DNA from: Lepeophtheirus salmonis
Lineage: Eukaryota > Arthropoda > Copepoda > Siphonostomatoida > Caligidae
DNA: 64,000 nucleotides
Direction: 5' to 3'
Assembly: GCF_016086655.4 (NCBI RefSeq)
Contig: NC_052131.2
Location: 6,493,940-6,557,939, forward strand
Position 1 is the first letter of the stretch. The number at the start of each line of letters is the position of its first letter. Under the pieces are notes generated by a model. That model worked only from the letters and a program-made list of their open reading frames with translations, was not told where the DNA came from and did not search any database. The position numbers and the translations under genes were made by a program. Shown here piece after piece: positions 57,201 through 62,901 of this stretch.

Positions 57201-60200
57201 ACTGGAAAACTCTTGAAACTCCTAATTGATTTAAAGAAATATTACCCATACTGTCTTCGGGAATTGGAGGAGTAAAATTACTAAATGTTCCTAAACTACT
57301 GCTCAAAACAAGCAATGTACTAGGAGAGATAATTGTTAAGACTACTTCTAACTTATTTAGATATGTGAAGTGTACAGAAAGGGTTTGGATAAAGTTTTTT
57401 TGACATAACAACATCAACCACTAATAAACTATCTACAGCTTGCATATCTATTTAACAATTGTTGAAGAGAGAGTTATTGTGGCTTGTTTGTTGACATCAT
57501 ATTTGAGAAAGATTACTTACAAATTTTTGTGACATTAAAATAATGTATCAAAAAGTCCTGAAGTTTTTAACTTGGAAAATAAAATAAAAAGTTTTGAAAT
57601 ACTGTACCATGAAAAAAAAGTATTGTATTTCAAAACTAAATAAGATAAGAAATAACAACAACTACAAAAAATATGATAATTTCAATCTGCTGGCAAGCTT
57701 TGGAGTTAAACGGTTCAAAAGGAGACAATGAATTATTAATTCAGCTCACACTCATTCATCTTGGTGAAGCACATCTGAAATTTAAAAAAAATCAAAGACC
57801 TGGAGCTCTTCACATTCCTTGGTGGATTCCATTGTTATGCTCAATTAAATGACACAACTATCAGGTCGAATAAAGTCATTCCCTTAAGGAACAGTCTTTT
57901 ACCCTTTATAATTTGAGAAATCTATACGATCTATACTATTTGTACATTAGTTTTTCTGTCCAAATTTCAGCTTTTGCTTTGATCAATTATTTAAATCTAA
58001 TGCATACTGTGATAAAATATAATAATGGACAACCTAATTTGTCATGAGCCGCTATCAAAGTAATGAGGTTACATTAGTATTATTTGGTGTGTCTATTGAT
58101 GAAGTGGCAAAAATGAGGCTTAGGTCCAAAAATATCAAAATAGAAAACCCTTTGAAATACTTAAATAGACATGGAACTTTATTGGTAAATCAAAATTCTC
58201 ATAAGTACCTTAAGAAAATACAGCTAGATTGTTAGAATTCTTTGGGCCAGATAGTTGGCCCCTATTTAGAAATTCTGATTTTTTGAAATTATTTTTTACA
58301 CCTCTATGTAATTGGAAATCAAACAGTAGATAGTGACTATTATGCAAATCCCTATGCCGCAGAGATGGGAGTGAATTATTGCAATGGTTATGTAGGCAGA
58401 TAAAAAAACCCAACAAATTACTGCAAGTACTCAATAATTGCAATGAAATGAAAACAATCCAAACGTGCCAACACAAGATATTTTCTAATCCTCGTCAAAT
58501 TTGGAAGAGTTGTTCTAAAGGTTATGTCTCCCAACCCGAACAAAGAACCAATCAAAATCCGTAACTTTAGAAAAAAAACCCGGATAGAACTATCACCCTA
58601 ACATATACATTGATACAGTCAACGCATTTTGACCTATTGAAATGACTTATTTAGTATGTATTTAACAGTAATATAATTTTTAGCATGTAATTCTTTGAAT
58701 GAGTTATAAAATATTAATCGAATTATAATTTTCATTAAAAAAGTCAAGAAGAAATGCTATTTTATTGATCCTGTTTTTTTATAATGTTGTTTTTATGAAA
58801 TAAAAATATAATTTGTAGAGAGAAAAAAATGACATCATTAACTTATTATATACCTCATAAAGTTCAAATTATTATATTTATTTATCACTTTAAATTGTCA
58901 TTTATAATTTTTTCAATTTGGACACAACATTTATAATATTTGACATTCCATGTGAAGGGTACATACTTTTTGAAAATGAACGGCATCATCATTGTGATAA
59001 TTTTGGATTTATTCAAACAAAAAAAAATGACATGGTGAAACTTAGGGCTCATGGGAGTCTGGCAAAGTTTATCCCTCTTCGAGAGATCTTTGAACTTCAA
59101 TAGGTCCTAACTCCGTTCAGAATCATAATTCCCATAGTAGCAAATTATGACTTTTTCTAGCTATATCCCAATATGAAGTTGATCCCATTCTAACTTTGCA
59201 TACTTATATGGTATAATTAGGTTAACTCCCTAAAACAAATTTGGCACAATCAAAATTTGTGGCTTGACTAGAGTGTCCTTTTTTAATACTTTGAAAACAT
59301 TTGATGATGTTTGTTTTGCACAAATGATATTGAAGAAAAACTTACTTTTGTGATTTTTAAAAGTTTTTTTCTTCAAATTCCTGACTGAATAATGACATAC
59401 TGTTGTTTGAAGAGAAATACTCTCTTAAATATTTTTATTTCAGTAATCTTTAAAACAGTAATAAACAACCACAGTATAATGAAGTACTTAAATCGATGCT
59501 TTTTTAAACCTTTATTTAAAATTCCGATAGTGAACAGGGATATTACAAACCCGATTAACTATAATGCTTATTACTCCTTTGAATCTACCTTTTATAAACA
59601 GTACTTTACAGTATACTGCTGAAATATTTAATACGATTATATGCATTTATTTATTTATCATGATAATTCTGTGATTAGGATTTATTTGTATATTAGGGCA
59701 TTTTTAATCTATATTTAGTGAATTCAATTGACTGTTTTTGCCGTTACTTTACTTTTTTTAGGACGTACAACGGTAGCTACTATAAAACTATTATTTTAAA
59801 TAATACACACAACCTCCTCAAAAGCTTGTTGGTACTAATTTAACTCCCAAAATCTGCATAAAGTAATGCACATTTTTTACGATGGATGCAAATTTATTGT
59901 ATTTCTACAAAATTACAAATTAAACCTTGTTAAAACTTGCATCATTATAAAATGAGGATTTATGTCTGATATTCATAAAAGTATTTTTTTGCATTTAATA
60001 GATATTTACGAGTGCAATCCTTAAAAAAATGATACACAATATAATTTATAGAACTATAATAATTGTTCAACTGTTTATCATGTATCGTCATAGATATTTT
60101 CTTTTTTATCCAATTTACAAACAGCGTTATAAAGTGCATGTTCACAAATGGAAAGTTGAATTATTCAAACATTTTATTATTAATATCAAATAATAAAAAA

Positions 60201-60260
60201 AACTTACGTGGAAGGTTCAAGATGAGAAAGTAGAAAGAGTAGAAGAAGAAGACAATCCAT
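8943..60260 (-). CDS. Glutamate-gated chloride channel (GluCl-type) subunit, complete split gene
   Basis: Ten exons join as 60260-60208, 35053-34929, 34235-34168, 29880-29793, 26866-26713, 20019-19937, 11743-11609, 11508-11258, 10684-10451 and 9236-8943. The CDS is 1485 nt and 494 aa, with GT-AG at every intron and matching phases. The protein is a Cys-loop receptor subunit; pentamers form glutamate-opened chloride channels in the plasma membrane of nerve and muscle. What is seen: signal peptide (about 1-17); sequon N57-G-T; Cys-loop C170-x13-C184; second pair C229/C240, typical of GluCl and GlyR; M1 about 252-272; PAR anion-selectivity motif 281-283; M2; M3 from about 316; a long M3-M4 loop (about 340-458); M4 about 461-484; C-terminus 10 residues later. 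Length is slightly above the usual 450-ish. Other histamine- or pH-gated relatives lack this M2/M3 wording (TTLLTMSTQ, SLPPVAYTK, IDVWTG), so GluCl is the best call. Exon 1 is the least certain part. Confidence 0.9.
9310..9535 (-). repeat. Dispersed A/T repeat copy with internal tandem units
   Basis: About three imperfect copies of a unit built on ctgtagatttttgaaatttt are spaced roughly 40-60 bp apart. They are followed by ggacgcccgtgaa, whose complement resembles the start of other copies in this window (gacgtctgca-type). No coding capacity. Confidence 0.45.
9638..9663. repeat. Poly(T) tract, 26 nt
   Basis: An uninterrupted run of T in intron 9 (poly(A) on the transcribed strand). Probably a simple-repeat or retroposition scar. 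No flanking duplicated site could be confirmed. Confidence 0.8.
10149..10228. repeat. Nested inverted repeat
   Basis: Outer arms cagtcttag (10149-10157) and ctaagactg (10220-10228) are perfect. Inside them, gaacccgtcc and ggaccggttc pair with one mismatch. The surrounding 10050-10250 is rich in agtcct/ggact words in both orientations, suggesting part of a palindromic repeat family. Confidence 0.5.
10451..10684 (-). CDS. GluCl exon 9: M3 and most of the cytoplasmic loop
   Basis: Residues 320-397, phase 0 at both ends. VCVTFVFSALLEYALVNYAS completes M3; the position that is Gly in typical insect GluCl (VFGALLE) is Ser here. A basic patch (RLAKKKHKKQ) follows at the membrane exit, then an acidic stretch and a low-complexity run GPGMGMGHPNSAGSATNNGG, ending SFAM. 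This loop is the most variable part of the family. Acceptor CTTATAG, donor ATG|GTAATT. Confidence 0.95.
10685..11608 (-). other. GluCl introns 8 and 7
   Basis: Intron 8 is 573 bp (10685-11257) and intron 7 is 100 bp (11509-11608); exon 8 lies between them. Both are plain AT-rich sequence with no other feature. Intron 8 may keep the reading frame open for a few codons past the donor, which is of no significance. Confidence 0.8.
11258..11508 (-). CDS. GluCl exon 8: M1, M2 and start of M3
   Basis: Residues 237-319. After EYSCLTVDLTFKREF comes M1 (YYLLTIYVPCCMLVIVSWV), then WLDPNAVPARVSLGV with the PAR motif (281-283) that sets chloride selectivity. Pore helix M2 follows (GVTTLLTMSTQTASI), then SLPPVAYTKSIDVWTG entering M3. 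Arg283 is position 0' of M2, so Gly319 is position 36', the M3 glycine linked to ivermectin-type drug binding. Acceptor TTTGCAG, donor GGG|GTAAGA, phase 0. Confidence 0.97.
11609..11743 (-). CDS. GluCl exon 7: loops B-F and start of loop C
   Basis: Completes Tyr191 and encodes GWTTDDLQYIWKPSEPVQIV and on to EKYISDYCNIKTNT, then G236 with exon 8. 'YGWTt.Dl.y.W' and 'DYCN.KTNTGeYSC' are GluCl hallmarks; C229 pairs with C240 of exon 8 in the family's second disulfide beside agonist loop C. Acceptor TATATTATAG, donor G|GTCAGT. The next intron is only 100 bp. Confidence 0.95.
13445..13620 (+). repeat. Dispersed repeat copy ('gggcgtccagaggattat' type)
   Basis: Begins aaggggcgtccagaggattat, runs through A/T-rich text with the phrases aaaaatccactgttattgac and caaaaattcacaggc, and ends with gggagaggtggggttgg. 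The same order of phrases recurs at about 21.04, 22.02, 23.05, 56.93 and 62.60 kb, and inverted at 40.83-41.10 kb. Confidence 0.5.
14349..14975 (+). mobile_element. Internally deleted mariner element (transposase N-terminal part only)
   Basis: Starts at a TA followed by ccgggtggtccattgaaatc, the same terminus as the short element at 42140-42421. About 150 nt of matching 5' leader follow. The last 100 nt match the other end of that short element, but the extreme tip is decayed. Between them, about 14510-14815 keeps the N-terminal part of a transposase: MNNPLKSIS, TRDLGVSSQTVQRPIKKVGG (helix-turn-helix), then after a frame change TPAMKETHLLRCKTLLSF. The catalytic half is absent. A GC-rich hairpin (ggtaccagg near 14826, cctggtac near 14848) marks the deletion zone. 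Confidence 0.65.
15430..16100 (-). pseudogene. mariner-type transposase fossil (catalytic C-terminal half)
   Basis: The minus-strand translation gives QDSAPAHTAKKTQDLL (second catalytic Asp box, near 15876-15906, with the preceding Gln codon now TAG). After a frame change it gives MNPLDFYF, a stop, GKLERQVCPTSQNSI, then SITKHLAAIDTTEVVKACKA and IEGMVATNGDHIE, ending at TAA (15600-15602). These follow the Tc1/mariner C-terminal layout 'SPDLNPLDFyfWgkvE...l...i...WaAid..vv.kaCkaF..Ri..mi...GghIE'. The Asp of the third box is replaced (SKSLDMNPL). At least one stop and two frameshifts. Outer limits are approximate. Confidence 0.7.
16317..16436 (+). repeat. 54-bp tandem repeat, about 2.2 copies
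   Basis: Units begin gatgtaataaaaa at 16317 and 16371, and a third starts gatgtaaaaaat at 16425, exactly 54 bp apart. Each complete copy includes aatacatatta and taatataataaaactt. Divergence between copies is small. Confidence 0.75.
17740..18217 (-). pseudogene. mariner/Tc1 transposase fossil (catalytic domain)
   Basis: An open minus-strand frame (17918-18217) reads KLFCKDQQDVAPSHQAKSVL, EWCQTTFQFLLITEMWFSSF, PYLDVMDFCKESVLKKDISV. This is the family's 'QQDgAPaHkAk.vq.Wc..nf...w..emWPPsSPDLNPmDf.vws.le..v' run. The second catalytic Asp (QQD) survives, but the third (SPDLNP) reads FPYLDV, so it is inactive. Beyond the stop the homology continues to about 17830 (PLTTHSVCKGKLV, then LRAIICRK). 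An overlapping plus-strand ORF here is its antisense shadow. Confidence 0.65.
19937..20019 (-). CDS. GluCl exon 6: the Cys-loop
   Basis: Residues 164-190, including the signature disulfide loop C170-PMNLKLYPLDRQQ-C184 (13 residues between the cysteines, with the invariant P and D), then SLRVAS. Acceptor TTTATTTTCAG, donor T|GTAAGT. Too short to appear as an ORF by length, yet the motif is unmistakable. Confidence 0.95.
21043..21400 (+). repeat. Dispersed repeat copy
   Basis: Starts aggggtgtccgtaagataat and carries the phrases aaaaagtccacagctgttcac and tttcaaaaatctgcatt, shared with the copies at 13.4, 15.0, 23.05 and 40.9 kb. Confidence 0.5.
22019..22215 (+). repeat. Dispersed repeat copy, truncated at its start
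   Basis: Contains ggcttggctggaggggctgt, matching the GC-rich patch that follows the 'gatgtctgcag' start at 23049. It then runs into A/T text and directly into the 33-bp tandem repeat. Confidence 0.4.
22219..22375. repeat. 33-bp tandem repeat, about 4-5 copies
   Basis: Units of the form tttttttcaaataatttaat + atttaaaat start near 22219, 22251, 22284, 22318 and 22351, a period of 32-34 bp. The first two are nearly identical and later ones more diverged. Probably arose by expansion inside the adjacent dispersed repeat. Confidence 0.7.
23049..23300 (+). repeat. Dispersed repeat copy with G-rich head
   Basis: Starts agggatgtctgcagggggta, then ggctgggaggggagggggct, then A/T text with gtgaacagctgtagattt. 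This is the best example of the G-rich head in this family. Confidence 0.55.
23987..24334 (+). pseudogene. Unassigned ORF, possibly a decayed DNA-transposon protein
   Basis: 115 codons, Leu/Lys-rich. The part LIAFQSLTLVLNQTLLKNVY followed by KKTLEVTLIHFLL is loosely like the 'a.d.qPlS.ved.gF..l...l.P.y..PSrktl...li' stretch of hAT transposases, allowing for frame changes. The match is weak and made by eye. No host-gene splice context is evident. It may equally be chance. Confidence 0.25.
26713..26866 (-). CDS. GluCl exon 5: loops A and E
   Basis: Residues 113-162. KIKYLTMTDAKKVWMPDTFF carries the family's 'l.....vWmPDtFF.NEKe' loop A box, followed by RNEKEGRFHNILVPNVYIRI and FPNGDVLYSI (loop E). 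Acceptor is a T-rich tract ending CAG; donor CG|GTAAGA splits Arg163. A plus-strand ORF drawn over this exon is only its antisense shadow. Confidence 0.95.
26867..29792 (-). other. GluCl intron 4
   Basis: 2926 bp of AT-rich sequence. Two overlapping ORFs on opposite strands near 28678-28906 have no family signature. Nothing else is supported. Confidence 0.75.
29793..29880 (-). CDS. GluCl exon 4: loop D strand
   Basis: Residues 83-111 (EYSVQITFRQKWNDDRLQYA onward to GDMR) plus one base. 'EYSVQ.TFRq.W.DeRL' is among the most conserved GluCl signatures; the Arg in TFRQ is part of binding loop D by family knowledge. Acceptor TTTCTCTTAG, donor A|GTAAGT, which joins exon 5 as Thr112. Confidence 0.92.
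29881..34167 (-). other. GluCl intron 3
   Basis: 4287 bp. It contains a less AT-rich patch (31780-32060, unassigned) and a likely dispersed repeat with a palindromic start (33100-33300). I searched it for a second 68-bp exon 3 (acceptor, strand residues, Met + donor) and did not find one. Confidence 0.75.
33100..33300. repeat. Probable old repeat with palindromic head and 'aaggtcaaaggtca' tail
   Basis: Begins attaccttcgccaacaaagt, in which ttcgccaac is followed by the start of its own complement. About 130 nt later it reads gatgtaaaggtcaaaggtca. This wording resembles a repeat I associate with many aquatic animals. The family call is from memory and uncertain. Confidence 0.3.
34168..34235 (-). 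CDS. GluCl exon 3 (68 bp): first beta strands
   Basis: Completes Asp60 and encodes residues 61-82 (TATIIVVNLYIRSFAKIDDVKM). This is the 'VtVniyvRSi..I.dv.M' strand pair; the Arg of IRSF lines the agonist site in the family. Acceptor TTTTTTTTCAG, donor ATG|GTAAGA. The 68 bp length equals that of the alternatively spliced exon 3 of other arthropod GluCl genes. Only one version was found in the flanking introns. Confidence 0.88.
34236..34928 (-). other. GluCl intron 2
   Basis: 693 bp. Contains a perfect 12-bp hairpin (34718-34747). An acceptor-like TTTCAG near 34386 is not followed by a usable exon. Confidence 0.8.
34718..34747. repeat. Perfect hairpin with AATAAA loop
   Basis: Arms cagcttgtaaat (34718-34729) and atttacaagctg (34736-34747) pair perfectly over 12 bp around the six-base loop aataaa. 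It lies in intron 2 of the channel gene. The stem is too short for a miRNA precursor. Confidence 0.7.
34929..35053 (-). CDS. GluCl exon 2: start of the mature N-terminus
   Basis: Residues 19-59 (SLRQVQRGPINYREEEKKIL to RIRPSGRNGT). It holds the family's first helix (EEEKKILDNILG) followed by the 'YDnRIRPsG.NGT' loop, where Tyr, RIRP and the N-glycosylation sequon (N57-G-T) sit as in other GluCl/GABA/Gly subunits. The acceptor is a TTTAATGTTTAG tract and the donor is G|GTGAGT. Phase 2 in, phase 1 out. Confidence 0.85.
39040..39600 (-). pseudogene. mariner (DD34D type) transposase fossil, internally deleted
   Basis: The minus strand reads, in family order: IDLSKKAIHPIFLL (N-terminal helix, 39405-39590 frame), then after a deletion FCLYCEQLDHWR, then by frame change MMSKKLRELE and QVLMH, then PYIPDLSPSKNHLFLAMANV, and finally NRDNGFYKKGIMKLDSRWHQ. 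These follow mariner's 'YC.QLd', 'HPPYSPDLaPSDYHLFlsman' and 'nrdegFY..GImkLpsRWq.V' motifs. The last catalytic Asp (PDL) is kept, but frameshifts and the missing middle make it non-functional. A tip-like sequence near 38970 (aataagttggcgaaacggta) could be one end. Confidence 0.7.
40290..40600 (-). pseudogene. Retroelement reverse-transcriptase remnant (thumb region, Penelope-like wording)
   Basis: The minus strand reads PREKALKS, then NRVVLSIAF, a stop, PQSPSV, a stop, QIIQNHWNTIVRDPTMKK. After one frame change it gives NEKIFPFPPMVAFKQPGNL and TAMVCKAKV. The pattern 'ii.khW.il..Dp.lk.iFp.pPlvafkRp.nLrd.lvrak' is a recurrent RT C-terminal motif that I associate with Penelope-like and related retroelements; the exact clade is uncertain. 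Two stops and a frameshift show decay. Two plus-strand ORFs over the same bases are antisense shadows. Confidence 0.45.
40664..40676 (+). repeat. hAT-like terminus candidate
   Basis: gttggacatccct, identical to 62902-62914. Here it follows gtggcccattaaaag, which is reminiscent of hAT transposon ends. No partner end was located. Confidence 0.25.
40828..41100 (-). repeat. Dispersed repeat copy, inverted
   Basis: Starts with a G-rich patch (gaggaggggggagttttag) and contains caaaaatcatatt and aattcatagttattcatag in A/T text. It ends ggctacatcccctccagccc and accccctgcatatgc, the complement of the G-rich 'gcaggggg...ctgg' head found at 22.02 and 23.05 kb. Confidence 0.5.
42140..42421. mobile_element. 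282-bp non-autonomous mariner element (MITE)
   Basis: Flanked by TA at both ends. The left tip reads ccgagtggtccattaaaatc; the complement of the right tip reads ctgggtggtctattgaaatc, so they form a near-perfect terminal inverted repeat. The last 130 nt match the 5' leader of the element at 14349 almost base for base (ttcatatttcgatata, gagctttctagcttac), and the first 110 nt match its 3' end. It is therefore a deletion derivative that has lost the whole transposase. Confidence 0.8.
44890..45420 (-). pseudogene. mariner-type transposase fossil with internal deletion
   Basis: The minus strand reads TPTEFARLRKLGLKTIYNVR (N-terminal helix-turn-helix), then GKKEGSGKRQS. After a deletion it gives LKGNLRPWVQSIFPDATIVI, QQDGI (second catalytic Asp kept), then decayed text to about 44890 where VGCLGP is recognisable as the 'eWaaLd' region. 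The order follows the family, but the middle is missing and stops are frequent. Its N-terminal coding end forms one arm of the perfect inverted repeat at 45381-45456. Confidence 0.6.
45381..45456. repeat. Perfect 21-bp inverted repeat, 34-nt loop
   Basis: Arm 1 (45381-45401) starts cagttggagtgtgaccca; arm 2 (45436-45456) is its exact complement. The left arm codes on the minus strand for the TPTE start of the adjacent transposase fossil. The right arm would be a second start facing the other way, so this looks like a head-to-head duplication of the mariner 5' end. A diverged third copy of the phrase (cactccaactga) occurs at about 55127. Confidence 0.8.
46205..46239. repeat. Perfect 15-bp hairpin, 5-nt loop, GC-rich
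   Basis: Arms cgagaggtgtagggc (46205-46219) and gccctacacctctcg (46225-46239) enclose gagta. It is far more GC-rich and more perfect than anything around it. It lies within a less AT-rich stretch (about 46020-46270) whose reading frame shows no family I recognise. Confidence 0.8.
48536..48600. repeat. Possible hAT-type repeat end
   Basis: ttccaacctggggatcgcag followed by attgcgggccgccaaatg recalls the 'ttcccaacctggggtccgcgg' type of repeat ends common in animals. Short, GC-richer than the flanks, and without a partner end. Confidence 0.25.
49148..49645 (-). other. Unexplained 165-codon ORF in intron 1
   Basis: The longest uninterrupted reading frame in the window (165 aa, ATG to stop), surprising in DNA this AT-rich. 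The product has a Cys/Lys-rich start, several hydrophobic runs (for example PFVLFNVYIVAKVF, VISTVWIVCIFDI) and a Phe-rich C-terminal part. I recognise no family. The high Phe, Ile and Leu content is also what AT-rich noncoding DNA gives in this frame. It may be chance, a decayed element, or a small nested gene. Confidence 0.2.
54936..56033 (+). mobile_element. mariner-type element with matched ends and scrambled interior
   Basis: TA-flanked 1.1-kb unit. The left tip is cagggtggaaacta and the complement of the right tip is ccgggtggaaacca. Inside, 55600-55830 on the plus strand reads YRRNDRFLPESRAQI, then GTFRTKHPSQVMVLMASD and VNMHIYYKVLR, the central block of a mariner transposase. By contrast 55255-55385 on the minus strand reads DFIKASCASVRSCIETIF, a mariner C-terminal tail. 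A second tip-like phrase (tacagggtgagaactc) sits at 55446. The interior is therefore a patchwork of two orientations, perhaps one element inserted into another. Not functional. Confidence 0.6.
56932..57110 (+). repeat. Dispersed repeat copy
   Basis: Starts tcagggacgtctgcaagatt and then has gggtgagggggattgg and A/T text, the same layout as the copies at 13.4, 21.0, 23.05 and 62.6 kb. Confidence 0.5.
57124..57417 (-). other. Unassigned ORF with less AT-rich composition
   Basis: 97 codons with a Ser/Thr/Leu-rich sequence (SPSTLLVLSSSLGTFSNF, then NEGLTERNLLDDSVGS). No family is recognised and no clear splice sites were tied to it. It directly follows a dispersed-repeat copy, so a decayed transposon fragment is possible. 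Confidence 0.15.
60208..60260 (-). CDS. GluCl exon 1: start codon and signal peptide
   Basis: Encodes MDCLLLLLFLLSHLEPS plus two bases (AC) of the next codon, then donor GTAAGT. A run of Leu/Phe after a short N-terminus is a textbook signal peptide, as required for an extracellular ligand-binding domain. The two-base overhang is exactly what exon 2 needs (AC + A gives Thr18), though 25 kb lies between. The ATG has a good context (A at -3, G at +4). An in-frame ATG 66 nt upstream (60326-60324) would add 22 residues; I prefer the inner start because it puts the hydrophobic core near the N-terminus. A cDNA could still reveal another first exon. Confidence 0.7.
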
Positions 60261-60782
60261 TTTTGTCTTAGATGTGAATAACGAAGACAATGTAAATTGA
60301 CATCGATGAAGGAATCCATTTGTCATGATTAATAATTTATTTATGGATATATGCGGATATTTGGGTTAAGATGATTATAAATTTTCGCTCTTCTTTTTGT
60401 AGTATTTAATCCTTAATTTATTTTTCAAATAATCCTCTCTTTAATTTATGATTCATATAATATATGAAAATGTCTTCTATTTATATATATAAATATGTCG
60501 TGAATGAAGAAGGAAAAAGAAGGACTGGAAAAAAGTACTTTTTTTTATACACATAGATAAAAAATATATATTAATATAATCTGCCAAATAATATTAAATG
60601 TAATATAATATGAAAAAACCTCAAATTTAAAAAAATCAATCAATGATGCATATAAAAAGTTGATTATTATGTTTAATTTTTTTGTTCTATTCCATTTTTT
60701 ATTTTACTTTTATTTATGTGTATAACAAGACCGACCTTTTTTTTTATTCATGAATATATTATGCATGAGTTCATTACTAAAG
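60261..60782 (-). other. Upstream flank / probable 5' UTR of the GluCl gene
   Basis: The minus-strand sequence just before the start codon is open for 22 in-frame codons back to an earlier ATG (60326). Above that it becomes very AT-rich with (TA)n text near 60481-60496. No clear TATA or initiator could be chosen. A 5' UTR splice site cannot be ruled out. Confidence 0.4.
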
Positions 60783-61060
60783 ATGGCGGAGGATCGACTT
60801 CTGCTGTGTGCTGAATGTATTAATTATCTATTGAAAGAAGTGGGCTCTGTACTACCGCTTTGTTATGGTTCGTCCACGATCGGTGTGATGAAACATGTTT
60901 AATAGTCGTAGCCCCTCACCTCCTTGAAAGTACGGATATAGTGCTGAGTTCTTTTTTGAAGATTAATTCCTGAGTTGTTGAAACGTGTCCAAATTCATGC
61001 TTTCTATACACACAAAAAATATTTGTCCACTCAAAATGCTCTTTCGGTCTTTTCAAACAG
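60783..61060. promoter_or_regulatory. Promoter-like, less AT-rich island upstream of GluCl exon 1
   Basis: Starts with taaagatggcggaggatc, close to the YY1/Pho-type promoter motif AAGATGGCGGC, in a stretch with near-balanced base composition, unlike its surroundings. On the minus strand a good donor (CAAGGAG|GTGAGG) occurs at about 60918-60930, which would suit a non-coding first exon. On the plus strand the ATG at 60783 opens a 39-codon ORF (MAEDRLLLCAECINYLLKEV...) ending at TAA 60900-60902. Either reading is speculative. Confidence 0.25.
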
Positions 61061-62603
61061 GGTGGCTAGAAATATATATAAAAAAATAAACTATTATAAT
61101 CGTGCAAAGTTTTTATCTATTAATTAGTTATTTACCTAATTATATTAACATGCTGACATATTTAGGCCAATTATATATAAAATTATAAAGAACATAAAAT
61201 ATTTTCCAAATAGCCTGACCATGTGCACACTTGTGTGGTTTAGTATTAAAAATTTATAATGATACAAGGGTTCTGATGCATTTAATCCTTCCTGAATCAA
61301 TGGATAACATCCAACAAAACAAATTTTTCAAAAACAAAATATTAAATATTTTAAAATTAAGAATTTTGATCCTTTTGAAATTTGCAATAAAATAATTTAT
61401 GACAAATCAAAATTTGCAAGGATATTTCTATTGTTGAATCTTCCATCTTTAATACATATATATTTGTTTAAATTCACAGTTTCTTAACAAAAACTCAAAA
61501 ACCTTCAATTTTGACCAATTTAAAAACAAATAAAATACGTAGTTGTTCTTAGAAAGGAACAAAGATTCTCATTTTTCAAAATCAGAAAGTTCTGGGCACA
61601 CATAAGTATAGTAGTTTCATTTTCCTTGATACTTTATTTATACATTAAGAGTCAAATAATTAAGAGAGAATCTATGTACAAAAATTTAATTTTTTATAAC
61701 AATCGAAACAAATGGTAAACAATAATTCTCATCAGTTGTTGAACTTCAATGTAGCTATAAAATATAAATAGTATTTTAATATTGTCAATAAATTTAGTAT
61801 TACTCTAACAAGCTATATAATTTTATTCTGTTGTTGAATTTCAAAGATATTTTAAGTATGAACTATTTTTTGTCCTTCAACGCAGCAGGAAAAAATTACT
61901 AGATGCATGAAACACTCTTTCATGTTTTTCATTCAATTGGGAGTATAAATCTTATGCATAGGGTTAATTAATCTGTTCAGAAAGAATAAATATACGTTAA
62001 AAAACCTTAGGAAATATTAAAAAAAAAAAAATTACATGCGAGGGAAAAACTCAGTAATTGGTTCTTCAATTATCATCATGACTATATATCCCTTTTAAAT
62101 AATAAACTGATTTCAAAATGAATTTAGTAAAACAAATTCCAGTACATGTACATTTTACGGGAAAAATAATAAATAAGATGATTCATGCTACATTAAAATG
62201 CTATCATCATTTCAATTCATGTTACTCCAATTTTAAAATAATTAATGATTTGTTAGACATTGCAATAATGAAGTTTTCATTAATTAATTATTGATTCATT
62301 TCATTTCCTCTTTGAACATCTTTTTTCTTTATAATTTAACTATTTCTCGGGCGAATTTTACAACAACTTGTATAGGGGTTCGAGAAAACTGTTGAAACGT
62401 CCTCTAAATCCGGGATGTCAAAGCTTTACATAAAATGGGACACATTGCCACTAAAATTGTTTTAATAATCCGCAGAACTTAATAAATTTCATGAAAAAGG
62501 GTTTCATAAAACAAAACTATTGCATACATATTCATTTCAAATTTAGGCCTAATAAGAAAAAGCCAAACTTCTTCGAAAAAGGCATATCTGGAAAGCCTGT
62601 TCA

Positions 62604-62760
62604 GGGGTGTTCGCAGGATTATTTTTGGGGGAATTATAATTTTTTTTTTACTCTGCTGCGTAATTTGACGATATGATCTATTTTGAAAAAGAAGTCCTGA
62701 AAAAAAAATTATTTCCGCAAAGGATAATTTCTTAAACATTCTGTTAATTGGGATTTTTTT
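62604..62760 (+). repeat. Dispersed repeat copy
   Basis: Starts caggggtgttcgcaggatta, then gggggaattataattttttt and A/T text. Same head as the copies at 13.4, 21.0 and 56.9 kb. Confidence 0.5.
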
Positions 62761-62901
62761 TTTAAATTTTTGTAGGTATCATGCACGTTCTACGCATTTT
62801 GATAACATTAGAACAGTTTTGCAAAAAAAAAAAAAGGTGAGAATAAGCTAAAGGTAGCACATAAACATTAAACATGCCGCAATTTAGCCTGCGTGCTATA
62901 A

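Larger units (their letters stand above)
35054..60207 (-). other. GluCl intron 1 (25.2 kb)
   Basis: Separates the signal-peptide exon from the rest of the gene. It holds mariner remnants (39040-39600, 42140-42421, 44890-45420, 54936-56033), a reverse-transcriptase remnant (40290-40600), dispersed repeats (40828-41100, 56932-57110), perfect inverted repeats (45381-45456, 46205-46239) and unassigned ORFs (49148-49645, 57124-57417). Everything else is AT-rich sequence with nothing I can name, including 35.06-39.0, 46.3-49.1, 49.7-54.9 and 57.5-60.2 kb. The intron rests on phase match and protein logic, not on cDNA. Confidence 0.65.
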
